A stretch of 64,000 bases of DNA, from NCBI RefSeq assembly GCF_900103405.1, contig NZ_FNHX01000004.1, positions 1 through 64,000 of the forward strand, given 5' to 3'. Source of the stretch: Polaromonas sp. JS666. Its GTDB lineage: Bacteria; Pseudomonadota; Gammaproteobacteria; Burkholderiales; Burkholderiaceae_C. This document shows, one piece after another, positions 16,237 to 25,518 of the stretch (positions are counted from its first letter, which is position 1; every line of letters begins with the position of its first letter). The position numbers were made by a program, and so were the translations under genes. The notes under the pieces were generated by a model. That model worked only from the letters and a program-made list of their open reading frames with translations. It did not search any database and was not told the origin of the DNA.

Positions 16237-18741
16237 TTAACGCCCGGGTACATGATGCCAGTAGCGTTTGCCCTCTTCCCGCTGGCAGCGTACAGCCTCA
16301 GCATGCTGGCTGTCCCATGTCGCCGCCCCGCATGTCGCGGATTTGACAAGACTGATGCCGCGCGCCTCGTAGCGCGCGACCACCGGCTCGGCCGGGTGGC
16401 CGAAGCGGTTGCGGTAGCCCGCCTGCGCCATGGCCCATTGCGGCTGGACGGCGTCCAGAAAGGCCGCGCTCGACGAGGTCTTGCTGCCGTGGTGCGGCAC
16501 CAGCAGAAAATCGGCCTGCAGGCGGGCCGGATCGCCGGCGGCCAGCGCCGCTTCCTGCGGCGCTTCGATGTCGCCCACCAGCAAGGCCGTGCGGCTGCCA
16601 TTGGAGACGCGCAGCACGCAGCTCATGGCATTGGGCTTGGCCACCGTGCCGTAGGCCGCGGCGGGCGGGTGCAGCAGCTCGAACTGCACGCCGTCCCATT
16701 CCCAGCGCTGGCCGGCCCTGCAGCGCTCGGCCTTGCGCTGGGCCTGCAGCGGGTGCGTGTCTTCAATCGAACTGAGCAAGCGCGCCCCGGGCTGCATGGC
16801 CAGTACCGCGGCCGCCCCGCCTATGTGGTCGATATCGCGGTGGCTGACCATCAGGATGTCCAGCCGCTCGCCCAGCGCACGCAGCAGCGGCACCAGCACA
16901 CGGTGGCCGGCATCGCTTTCGCGCGAAAAGCGCGGCCCCGCGTCGTAAAGCAGGCTGTGGCCCGCGGTGCGCACCAGTACCGCATTGCCCTGGCCGATGT
17001 CGGCCGCCAGCAGCTCGAACTGCCCGGGCGCGACCCGCGGGGGCTGCCACAGCAGCACGGGCAGCAGCAGCGGGATGCCCAGCACCCGCCAATGCCAGGG
17101 CAGGCGCGTGGCCAGCAAGCCGCCGCCCGCCACACCGGCGACGGCGCACCACAGCGGCGCCGCGGCCACGCTGACCGACGCCAGCGGCCAGCTTGCCAGC
17201 CACTGCAGGAACAGCGCCAGCACGCTCACGCAGGCGGCTGTCGCGGCCCAGGCCGGCGCCCACAGCACACCCAGCAGGGCCAGCGGCGTGACCAGTAGGG
17301 TCACGGCGGGAATCGCCACGGCATTGGCCAGCAGGCCGACCAGCGAGACCTGGTTGAACAGCAGCAGCGACAGCGGCGTGAGCGCCAGCGTCACCACCCA
17401 TTGCTCGCGCACCGCGCGGGCCAGGCCGGCCAGCCAGCGCGGCCCATGCCGCCGCCATCCGCCTGGCGAAACCGGCTCTTGAAGGCCATGGCCAGGACGC
17501 ATACCGGAATCCGTCGCAAACAACACGCCGACCGCCACAAAAGACAGCCAGAAGCCGGCCTGCATCAGCGCCCAGGGGTCCACGGCCACCACCACGGCCA
17601 TGGCCAGCAACCAGGTCTGTGCCCAGGGCCATTGCCGGCCGCCCTGGCGCAGCAGGATCACGGTGGCCAGCATCAAGAGGGTGCGCTGCGCGGGCACACC
17701 CCAGCCTGAAAACAGCGCGTACAGGGCGGCCAGCAGCAGGCCGCCCAGCGCGCCGGCACCTGCGGCCGGCAATGCCAGGCACAGCCTGGGCGTGAGAAGC
17801 GCGGAACGGCGCCAGAGGCCGCCGACCAGCAGCGAGGCGGCCCAGGCAAACATGGTGATATGCAGGCCGGAAATACTCATCAAATGCGCGACGCCCGTGG
17901 CGCGGAACACATCCCAGTCGGCGCGCTCTATGGCGTTCTGGTCGCCCACCACCAGCGCGGCAATGATGCCGGCCCATTGGCGGTTCTCCACACGCGCGAA
18001 AATTTTCTCGCGCACCGCCTGCCGGGCCTGCTCGATGGGGTGCTGCCAGCTGCCGGCAAGCTTTTCGGGCGGCGCGTCATGCGCGCCTGCGCGCACATAG
18101 CCGGTGGCCTGTACGCCCTGCTCCCACAGCCACAGTTCGTAATCAAAGCCATGCGGGTTGCTGTTGCCGTGGGGTGCCTTGAGCCGCACCGTCATGTGCC
18201 AGCGCTCGCCGGCGCGCAAGGGCTGCGGCTGGCGCTGCAGGGCCAGTGCCGCTTCGAAGGGGTCCGCATCCTGCATGTTCTGCGCGGGGCTGCGCGCCTC
18301 CCGCCCGGCAAAGCCCGAATACCAGCCCAGCAGGATGCGCGGCGGCAAGGCCAGCTTGCGGCCGTCCAGGCGTGCGGATTCCACGTCAAGGCGAAAACGC
18401 AAGCCGTCCTCACCGGGCTGCGGCATGGCCGGCACACTGCCTGTCACCTCGATGTCGCGGCCTTCCAGGGCCGGGTCCAGCGCGTCGGACTGGAAAACAC
18501 AGGCCCGCCAGCCGGTGGAGCCAAAACCCAGCAGCGCCGCCAGGCCCCCTACCAGCAGGGCCCTGCTCCAGGAGGTTTTGGCTTGATGGCGCGCCCGCCG
18601 CCATAACAAGGCCGCCACGCAGGCCAGCCCGGCACACAGGGCATAAGCTTGCCACGGCCACAGCGCGGGCTGCTGCAATTGCAAGGCCACGCCCGCGATA
18701 AAACCGGCCAGGGCGAGCCCCGGGCTCATGGCGCGTGCCAT
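16237..18741 (-). CDS. comEC: ComEC/Rec2 competence protein, DNA uptake channel
   Basis: An 834-residue polytopic inner-membrane protein that carries single-stranded DNA into the cytoplasm during natural transformation. The order is N-terminal helices (residues 5-60), an OB-like DUF4131 domain (about 85-220), the Competence channel domain (about 250-560; see HLMSISGLHITMFAW) and a C-terminal metallo-beta-lactamase domain with SHRDIDHIGG near 640 and LVPHHGSKTSSS near 760. Length and domain order agree with full-length ComEC. It lies between the two amidoligase clusters and runs in the same direction as the first. No other competence gene is in the window. Confidence 0.93.
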   Translation of the reverse strand: MARAMSPGLALAGFIAGVALQLQQPALWPWQAYALCAGLACVAALLWRRARHQAKTSWSRALLVGGLAALLGFGSTGWRACVFQSDALDPALEGRDIEVTGSVPAMPQPGEDGLRFRLDVESARLDGRKLALPPRILLGWYSGFAGREARSPAQNMQDADPFEAALALQRQPQPLRAGERWHMTVRLKAPHGNSNPHGFDYELWLWEQGVQATGYVRAGAHDAPPEKLAGSWQHPIEQARQAVREKIFARVENRQWAGIIAALVVGDQNAIERADWDVFRATGVAHLMSISGLHITMFAWAASLLVGGLWRRSALLTPRLCLALPAAGAGALGGLLLAALYALFSGWGVPAQRTLLMLATVILLRQGGRQWPWAQTWLLAMAVVVAVDPWALMQAGFWLSFVAVGVLFATDSGMRPGHGLQEPVSPGGWRRHGPRWLAGLARAVREQWVVTLALTPLSLLLFNQVSLVGLLANAVAIPAVTLLVTPLALLGVLWAPAWAATAACVSVLALFLQWLASWPLASVSVAAAPLWCAVAGVAGGGLLATRLPWHWRVLGIPLLLPVLLWQPPRVAPGQFELLAADIGQGNAVLVRTAGHSLLYDAGPRFSRESDAGHRVLVPLLRALGERLDILMVSHRDIDHIGGAAAVLAMQPGARLLSSIEDTHPLQAQRKAERCRAGQRWEWDGVQFELLHPPAAAYGTVAKPNAMSCVLRVSNGSRTALLVGDIEAPQEAALAAGDPARLQADFLLVPHHGSKTSSSAAFLDAVQPQWAMAQAGYRNRFGHPAEPVVARYEARGISLVKSATCGAATWDSQHAEAVRCQREEGKRYWHHVPGR

Positions 18742-18841
18742 GACACGATGATGAATACAGCTGGCCCCAAAGCCGCCTCCCCTGCTTTTTTTGCTTTTTT
18801 AGAACTTGTTTAACGGGAAGGCGAAGCAGGAAGCCGACAGC

Positions 18842-18866
18842 GCGCCATGCAAACTCCGCATGGCGC
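18842..18866. other. Perfect 9-bp stem-loop upstream of the DUF2126 gene
   Basis: GCGCCATGC at 18842-18850 pairs with GCATGGCGC at 18858-18866 across a 7-nt loop. It lies in the 242-bp gap between the divergent comEC and DUF2126 genes, 118 bp before the proposed TTG start. No T-run follows it on either strand, so it does not look like an intrinsic terminator. It may be a regulator site or a leader-RNA structure. The rest of the gap holds T-rich tracts near 18786-18800 but no clear promoter. Confidence 0.5.
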
Positions 18867-18983
18867 AGCTCTTGCTTTCAGAAATACCGCCAAATCCGGG
18901 TAAGCTGTTCACACTGTGCTTTGAATGAAGACCGCATGATGTGGCGGTCCCCGCGCCCAGTTATTTTTTTAAGCGAGGTTGCC

Positions 18984-21900
18984 TTGTCCATCCACGTTGC
19001 CCTGAGCCACATCACCCATTACAAATACGACCGCCTGGTGCGGCTGGGCCCCCAGGTGGTCCGCCTGCGGCCCGCGCCGCATAGCCGCACCCAGGTGCTG
19101 TCCTATTCCCTCAAGGTCGAGCCCGCCGGGCATTTCATCAACTGGCAACAGGATCCCTTCGCCAACTACCAGGCCCGGCTGGTGTTTCCCGAGCCGACGC
19201 GCGAGTTCAAGGTCACGGTGGACCTGGTCGTGGAAATGGCGGTGTTCAACCCCTTTGACTTCTTCCTGGAGCCGGCCGCCGAGGAGTTCCCCTTCAGCTA
19301 CAACGCGCTGCAGGCCCGGGAGCTGGCACCCTACCTGGCCACCCAGCCGGCCACGCCGCTGTTCAAGCGCTACCTCGAAAAAATCGACCGCACGCCCAAA
19401 CGCACCATCGATTTCCTGGTGGGCCTGAACCAGAGCCTGCAGTCGGACATCCAATATTCCATCCGCATGGAGCCGGGCGTGCAGACGCCCGAAGAAACCT
19501 TGCGCCTGGCCTGCGGCTCCTGCCGCGACACCGGCTGGCTGCTGGTGCAGCTGCTGCGCCACATGGGCCTGGCCGCGCGTTTTGTCTCGGGCTATTTGAT
19601 ACAGCTCAAGGCCGACGTCAAATCCATCGACGGCCCCAGCGGCGCCGAAGCCGATTTCACCGACCTGCACGCCTGGTGCGAGGTGTTTTTGCCGGGCGCG
19701 GGCTGGGTGGGCCTGGACCCGACCTCGGGCCTGATGGCCGGCGAAGGCCACATCCCGCTGGCCTGCACGCCCGAACCCTCGAGCGCCGCGCCTGTCGAGG
19801 GCGGCGTCGACAAATCCGAAGTCGAGTTCGAGCACCACATGGCGGTGCAGCGTATTTACGAATCGCCGCGCGTGACCAAGCCCTATACCGAGGAGCAATG
19901 GCAGGAGGTGCTGGCGCTCGGCGAGAAGGTCGACCAGGACCTGGCGGCCGGCGACGTGCGCCTGACCATGGGCGGCGAGCCCACCTTTGTGGCCACCACC
20001 GACCGCGATGCGGCCGAATGGAACATCGCCGCGCTGGGCCCGACCAAACGAGGCTATGCGACCGAGCTCGTGCAAAAACTGCGCGCCGAATACGGCGAAG
20101 GCGGCTTCCTGCATTTCGGCCAGGGCAAGTGGTATCCGGGCGAGCAGCTGCCGCGCTGGGCGTTGAGCATTTTCTGGCGCAAGGACGGCCAGCCGATCTG
20201 GCAGAACCCGGCCCTGTTCGCCGACGAGCGCCAGCCCTGCAGCTACACCAGCGCCGACGCGCAGCGCTTTGTGCAGACCCTGGCCGGCAAGCTGGGCCTG
20301 GCCACGACCTACATCACGCCGGGCTACGAAGACACCTGGTACTACCTCTGGCGCGAACGCCGGCTGCCGGTCAATGTCGACCCCTTTGACTCGCGGCTGG
20401 ACGACGCGATGGAGCGCGAGCGCCTGCGCCGCGTCTTTATGCAGGGCCTGGATTCGGTGGTGGGCTATGTACTGCCGCTGCAGACCAAGGAGCAACTCAA
20501 ACAAAGAGCCGGCGTCTCGCCCACGCTGGCCGGCCCGAAATGGACCACGGGCCCCTGGTTCTTCCGCGACGAGCGCATGTACTTGATGCCGGGTGACTCC
20601 CCCATGGGCTACCGCCTGCCGCTGGATTCCGTGCCCTGGGTGTCCAAGACCGACTACCCCTACATGATCGAATCCGATCCCTTCGCTCCGCGGCAGGACC
20701 TGCCGGATGCCTCGGCGCTGGCGGCCCGCTACAACGGCAGCTTCAGCGATGCTCGCGGCGCCACAGCGGCAAGCCCTTCCGCGGGCGGCAGCGCCAGTTC
20801 GCTGGCGCAGTACATGGCGCGCTACCTGAGCGGCAACACCGCGCTGTCGCAGGCCAGCCGCATCCTGCAGTTCCGCCCGACGGGCAACAACGGCACTGGC
20901 GGCGCGGGCAACCAGCCGGCCGGCGCATCGCCCGAGGCGGCCGCGCCCGCCGACGACCGCGCGCCCAAACCCTTTGAGTCGGCCGCTTGGCTGACACGCA
21001 CCGCGCTGTGCGTGGAAGTGCGCGACCCGCAGCGCGCCAACGGCCCCAGGGACAAACCCAAGGCCGACCCGGACAGCCAGGCCAACAAATCGGGCCGCGG
21101 CGAAGTGGGCGCGATCTATGTCTTCATGCCGCCCATGGAGCGTCTCGAAGACTACCTGGACCTGCTGGCCGCGGTGGAGGCCACGGCGCAATCGCTGGGC
21201 GTGAGCATCGTGCTTGAAGGCTACCCGCCGCCGCGCGACCCGCGCCTGAAAATGCTGCAGGTCACGCCCGACCCCGGCGTCATCGAGGTCAACATCCACC
21301 CGGCCTACAACTGGGGCGAGCTGGTGGAGCACACCGAGTTCCTCTACAAGATCGCACACGAGACGCGCCTGTCGGCCGAAAAGTTCATGACCGACGGCCG
21401 CCATACCGGCACCGGCGGCGGCAACCACTTTGTGCTGGGCGGCGCCACGCCGGCCGACAGCCCCTTCCTGCGCAAGCCCGAGCTGCTGGGCAGCCTGATC
21501 GCCTATTGGCACAACCACCCCTCGCTGAGCTACCTGTTCTCGGGCATGTTCATAGGCCCGACCAGCCAGGCGCCGCGCGTGGACGAAGCCCGCAACGACC
21601 AACTCTACGAACTCGAAATCGCGCTGCGCGAGATCGAGAACAACCGCAAGAAATACGGCGCCGACATGCCGCCCTGGCTGGTGGACCGCACCTTGCGCAA
21701 CATCCTGGTCGACGTGACCGGCAACACCCACCGCAGCGAGTTCTGCATCGACAAGATGTACTCGCCCGACTCCACCACGGGCCGCCTGGGCCTGCTGGAG
21801 CTGCGCGCCTTTGAAATGCCGCCGCATGCGCGCATGAGCATCGCCCAGCAGTTGTTGCTGCGCGCGCTGGTGGCGCGCTTCTGGAACAAGCCCTACCACG

Positions 21901-22583
21901 GCCGCGTCACGCGCTGGGGCACCGAGCTGCACGACCGCTTCCTGCTGCCCGGCTTTGTGCGCATGGACTTCGAGGATGTGCTGACCGAGCTGCGCGAAGC
22001 CGGCTACGCCTTCGACATGGCCTGGTTCGAGCCGCATTTCGAGTTCCGCTTCCCGCTGATAGGCCAGGTCAAGAGCAACAGCATCGAGCTGACGCTGCGC
22101 AGCGCGCTGGAGCCCTGGCATGTGATGGGCGAGGAAGGCTCGGCCGGCGGCACGGTGCGTTATGTCGACTCCTCGCTGGAGCGCCTCGAGGTGCACGTCA
22201 CCGGCCTCAACGACAACCGCTACGTCATCACCGTCAACGGCCGGGCCCTGCCGCTGCAGAGCACGGGCCGCGTCGGCGAATATGTGGCGGGCGTGCGCTA
22301 CAAGGCCTGGAACCCGCCTTCGGCCTTGCACCCTTCGATAGGCGTGCATGCGCCGCTGACCTTCGACATCGTCGACACCTGGATGGAACGCTCGCTGGGC
22401 GGCTGCCAATACCATGTGGCGCACCCAGGCGGGCGTAACTACGACACGCTGCCGGTCAATTCGTACGAGGCCGAAAGCCGCCGCCTCACGCGCTTTTTCC
22501 GCATGGGCCACACGCCCGGCAAGATGCGCGTGGCGCCGGCGCAGCCCAGCCGGGAGTTCCCGTTCACGCTGGACCTGCGCTGA
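18984..22583 (+). CDS. Transglutaminase plus DUF2126 putative amidoligase
   Basis: A 1199-residue two-part protein. Residues 1-290 are a transglutaminase-like module with Cys180 (GSCRDTGWLL), His229 (DLHAWCEV) and Asp245 (GLDPTSGL). The rest is DUF2126, predicted to be a COOH-NH2 ligase related to glutamate-cysteine ligase; see RLTMGGEPTFVATTDRD near 325 and GTGGGNHFVLGGATPADS near 810. A low-complexity Ala/Gly/Ser stretch interrupts it at about 590-665. The start is a TTG at 18984 with GAGG 5 bp upstream, giving the expected opening LSIHVALSHITHYKYD (Met in vivo). ATG 18921 would add 21 unrelated residues. It is the first gene of the plus-strand cluster. Confidence 0.92.
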   Translation: MSIHVALSHITHYKYDRLVRLGPQVVRLRPAPHSRTQVLSYSLKVEPAGHFINWQQDPFANYQARLVFPEPTREFKVTVDLVVEMAVFNPFDFFLEPAAEEFPFSYNALQARELAPYLATQPATPLFKRYLEKIDRTPKRTIDFLVGLNQSLQSDIQYSIRMEPGVQTPEETLRLACGSCRDTGWLLVQLLRHMGLAARFVSGYLIQLKADVKSIDGPSGAEADFTDLHAWCEVFLPGAGWVGLDPTSGLMAGEGHIPLACTPEPSSAAPVEGGVDKSEVEFEHHMAVQRIYESPRVTKPYTEEQWQEVLALGEKVDQDLAAGDVRLTMGGEPTFVATTDRDAAEWNIAALGPTKRGYATELVQKLRAEYGEGGFLHFGQGKWYPGEQLPRWALSIFWRKDGQPIWQNPALFADERQPCSYTSADAQRFVQTLAGKLGLATTYITPGYEDTWYYLWRERRLPVNVDPFDSRLDDAMERERLRRVFMQGLDSVVGYVLPLQTKEQLKQRAGVSPTLAGPKWTTGPWFFRDERMYLMPGDSPMGYRLPLDSVPWVSKTDYPYMIESDPFAPRQDLPDASALAARYNGSFSDARGATAASPSAGGSASSLAQYMARYLSGNTALSQASRILQFRPTGNNGTGGAGNQPAGASPEAAAPADDRAPKPFESAAWLTRTALCVEVRDPQRANGPRDKPKADPDSQANKSGRGEVGAIYVFMPPMERLEDYLDLLAAVEATAQSLGVSIVLEGYPPPRDPRLKMLQVTPDPGVIEVNIHPAYNWGELVEHTEFLYKIAHETRLSAEKFMTDGRHTGTGGGNHFVLGGATPADSPFLRKPELLGSLIAYWHNHPSLSYLFSGMFIGPTSQAPRVDEARNDQLYELEIALREIENNRKKYGADMPPWLVDRTLRNILVDVTGNTHRSEFCIDKMYSPDSTTGRLGLLELRAFEMPPHARMSIAQQLLLRALVARFWNKPYHGRVTRWGTELHDRFLLPGFVRMDFEDVLTELREAGYAFDMAWFEPHFEFRFPLIGQVKSNSIELTLRSALEPWHVMGEEGSAGGTVRYVDSSLERLEVHVTGLNDNRYVITVNGRALPLQSTGRVGEYVAGVRYKAWNPPSALHPSIGVHAPLTFDIVDTWMERSLGGCQYHVAHPGGRNYDTLPVNSYEAESRRLTRFFRMGHTPGKMRVAPAQPSREFPFTLDLR

Positions 22584-22733
22584 GGGCGGCCGGGGGCGCC
22601 CTCCCCGGCGCCCATCAGCCTGTCTTATGGCTGCAACAATTGCATGCGCAAGCGGCATAAATCGTCCATTTGGCGGGAAAGCCGCCCTTGATTGAGGCTT
22701 TGCGCCCGCGGGCCGCAGGCATACTTGCAGCAC

Positions 22734-25496
22734 GTGGAAAATAACACCCAGTCACTTTTTGCCGCCCAGGCGCTCGAATCCCCCTGCGCCCTGGCCGCCG
22801 CGCTGGCGCCGCATGCGGCAGCCGGCCATTTCGACGAGTTGCGGGGCCGTGTCTCCGAAGGCCCCGCGCCCGTGGAAACGGCTGCGCCCGCCCAGCCCGT
22901 GCTGCGCGCGGCCGGCACCCCTGAAACCGCCGCGCCCCCGCCCGAAGCCACCGCCACCGACGACAGCCTGTCGCCCGACTGGACGCGCTTTTTCAACTTC
23001 CTGGGCGCCGACGGTTTTTACGACCTGAATCACCGCACCGCCAACCTGCGCCGCCAGATCCGCGATAACGGCGTGACCTACAACGTCTACGCCGACGCCA
23101 ACGGCCCGCAGCGCCCCTGGGCGCTGGACCTCTTCCCCATGATGGTCTCGGCCGGCGACTGGGCGCAGATCGAGGCCGGCATCCAGCAGCGCGCGCGCCT
23201 GCTGGACCGTGTCATGGCCGACATCTACGGCCCGCAGGAACTGCTCTCCAAAGGCCTGTTGCCCAGCGCGCTGGTGCATGCCCACCCGGGCTACCTGCGC
23301 GGCATGCAGGGCGTGCAGCCGGCCGGCGGCACCTACCTGCACATCGCCGCCTTCGACATCGCCCACGGCCCCGACGGCCGCTGGTCGGTGGTGTCGCAGC
23401 GCACGCAGGCGCCCTCGGGCCTGGGCTACCTGCTGGAAAACCGCCTGACGATTTCGCTGCTGTTCCCCGAAGCCTTCCGCGAAATGAAGGTCGAGCGCCT
23501 GGCCGCCTCCTACAAGGCGCTGGTCGACGGCCTCAAGGCCATGAGCCCGGCCGACGGCAGCGAGGAGAGCCGCGTGGTGCTGCTGACCCCGGGGCCGTAC
23601 AACGAAACCTATTTTGAACACGCCTACCTCGCGCGCTTCCTGGGCCTGACCTTGGTCGAGGGCAGCGACCTGCTGGTGCGCGACGACAAGCTTTACCTGA
23701 AAACCCTGCGCGGCCTGGAGCCGGTGCACGGCCTGCTCAAGCGCCTGGACGACGAGTTCCTGGACCCGCTGGAGCTGCGCTCGGACTCCACGCTGGGCGT
23801 GCCCGGCCTGCTGCAGGTGATACGCGCGGGCAATGTGCTGGTGGTCAACACGCCGGGCTCGGCCTTTCTTGAATCGAGCGCGCTGCTGGGCTTTTTGCCC
23901 GCGCTGTCGGAACACCTGCTGGGCGAAACCCTGGCCCTGCCCTCGCTGGCCACCTGGTGGTGCGGCGAGCAGGCGGTGCTGCAGGATGTGCTGGGCCAGC
24001 TCAAGAACTGCGTGATCAAGCCGACCTACCCGGGCTCGGGCATGGAGTCGGTGATAGGCCACACCCTGTCGCGCCGCGCACTCGACGAATGGGCCGGCCG
24101 CATCGTGCGCCGCGGCGAGGACTACACGGTACAGGCCTATTTGCCGCTGCCGCAGACGCCGACCTGGCAGGGCGAGCGGATTTCCCCGCGCTCGGCCATG
24201 CTGCGCGTGTTTGCCGTGGCCGACGGCAAGGGCTCCTGGCAGGTGCTGCCCGGCGGGCTGGCGCGGCTGGCCGGCAAGAACGAAAACATGTCCTCCATGC
24301 AACACGGCGGCAGCAGTGCCGACGTCTGGGTGCTGGGCGATGCGTCCGCGGCCAAGGCGGCAGCCCCGCGTGCCGAGCAGCCCTCGCCCGCCTGGGCCAC
24401 CGCCCCGCTGCGGCATCGCCCGCCGGTTACCAGCCGCGCGGCCGAAAACCTTTTCTGGCTGGGCCGCTACACCGAGCGTGCCGAGAACTCCACGCGCCTG
24501 GCGCAGATCACCTTGCAATGCCTGGGCGGCGAAGACCAGACCTCGCAGCCGCTGCTGGCCTGGCTTAGCAGCATGGCGGTCGGCAATGCGCTGGTGCTGG
24601 ACACCGTGCCGCCGGCCACGCAGGCGCGCCGCGTGTTTGAACGCGCGCTGATCGCCAACCTGGCCGACACCGAACAGGCCGCCAGCGTGGGCTTTAACCT
24701 GCGCGCGCTCAAGAGCGCGGCCTCGGCGGTGCGCGAACGCCTGTCGCAGGAACAGTGGCACATGATCGTGCGCACCGAAGCCGATTTTTTCCAGCGCTGC
24801 GCGGTGTTCAGCAGCGTGGGCCAAAGCCAGTCGCAAAGCCAGGGCGGCCAGGGCCAGAGCCAGTACCTGCTCGAATACTCTTCCGTCGAGGCGCTGCGCG
24901 CGCTCGAATCGGCCAGCGGCTTCCTCTCGGCCATGACGGGCGCGCAGACCGACCGCATGACGCGCGACGACGGCTGGCGCCTGCTCAGCGTGGGCCGGCT
25001 CATCGAGCGGCTCAACACCCTGGCCGGCGCGCTGGCGCGCGGTTTTGAAACCGGCTCGGTCTTCGAGGAAGGCGGCTTCAACGCCATGGTGGCGCTGTTC
25101 GACAGCACCATCACCTTCCACGCGCAATACCAGCAGCGCCGCGACATCCCGGCCCTGCTCGACCTGCTGGTGCTGGACCGCGACAACCCGCGCTCCCTGG
25201 GCTGGGTGGTGCAGACCCTGCGCGGGCGTCTGGCCAAGCTGGCCGGCAGCGCGCCGGGCGATATGCCCGAACTCGCGATGGAACTACCCGACCCCGGCAG
25301 CTGGGCGCTGGCCGATTTGTGCGCGGGCATGCAAGCCGATGATGAGAATGAAGGCGATGAAGACTGCCGGCAGCACGACGGCCGCCTGGTGCAGATGCTG
25401 GAGCAATGCTGCGACGCCGCGCTGGATCTGTCGGACACCCTGAGCCGCCGCTACTTCAGCCACGCGGCCTCCGGCAGCCAGAGCCTGGGCGCCTGA
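22734..25496 (+). CDS. Fusion of circularly permuted ATP-grasp and alpha-E domains
   Basis: A 920-residue protein joining the two partners that are separate in the minus-strand cluster. The ATP-grasp part covers about residues 75-530 (TWW-CGEQAVLQDVLGQLKNCVIKP region and GGTYLHIAAFDIAHGPDG). The alpha-E part starts near 563 with SRAAENLFWLGRYTERAEN. A proline/alanine linker lies between. A glutamine-rich tract, QSQSQSQGGQGQSQ, is inserted inside the alpha-E part at about 698-711. The start is taken as GTG 22734, the first codon of the sequence ENNTQSLFAAQALES; no strong Shine-Dalgarno is visible. It follows the DUF2126 gene by 150 bp and precedes a transglutaminase gene by 22 bp. Predicted activity: ATP-dependent amide-bond formation. 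Confidence 0.9.
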   Translation: MENNTQSLFAAQALESPCALAAALAPHAAAGHFDELRGRVSEGPAPVETAAPAQPVLRAAGTPETAAPPPEATATDDSLSPDWTRFFNFLGADGFYDLNHRTANLRRQIRDNGVTYNVYADANGPQRPWALDLFPMMVSAGDWAQIEAGIQQRARLLDRVMADIYGPQELLSKGLLPSALVHAHPGYLRGMQGVQPAGGTYLHIAAFDIAHGPDGRWSVVSQRTQAPSGLGYLLENRLTISLLFPEAFREMKVERLAASYKALVDGLKAMSPADGSEESRVVLLTPGPYNETYFEHAYLARFLGLTLVEGSDLLVRDDKLYLKTLRGLEPVHGLLKRLDDEFLDPLELRSDSTLGVPGLLQVIRAGNVLVVNTPGSAFLESSALLGFLPALSEHLLGETLALPSLATWWCGEQAVLQDVLGQLKNCVIKPTYPGSGMESVIGHTLSRRALDEWAGRIVRRGEDYTVQAYLPLPQTPTWQGERISPRSAMLRVFAVADGKGSWQVLPGGLARLAGKNENMSSMQHGGSSADVWVLGDASAAKAAAPRAEQPSPAWATAPLRHRPPVTSRAAENLFWLGRYTERAENSTRLAQITLQCLGGEDQTSQPLLAWLSSMAVGNALVLDTVPPATQARRVFERALIANLADTEQAASVGFNLRALKSAASAVRERLSQEQWHMIVRTEADFFQRCAVFSSVGQSQSQSQGGQGQSQYLLEYSSVEALRALESASGFLSAMTGAQTDRMTRDDGWRLLSVGRLIERLNTLAGALARGFETGSVFEEGGFNAMVALFDSTITFHAQYQQRRDIPALLDLLVLDRDNPRSLGWVVQTLRGRLAKLAGSAPGDMPELAMELPDPGSWALADLCAGMQADDENEGDEDCRQHDGRLVQMLEQCCDAALDLSDTLSRRYFSHAASGSQSLGA

Positions 25497-25518
25497 TCCC
25501 CGGGCGCGGAGTCATCCC

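Noticed and set aside
18969..22733. A 1254-codon open frame on the minus strand covering the whole DUF2126 gene
   Set aside because: It is antisense to a clearly recognisable gene, low in real domains and rich in Ala/Arg/Gly/His, as expected of mirror frames in high-GC DNA.
22752..25127. A 791-codon minus-strand frame opposite the ATP-grasp/alpha-E fusion
   Set aside because: Same artefact; the plus-strand frame has family motifs over its whole length.
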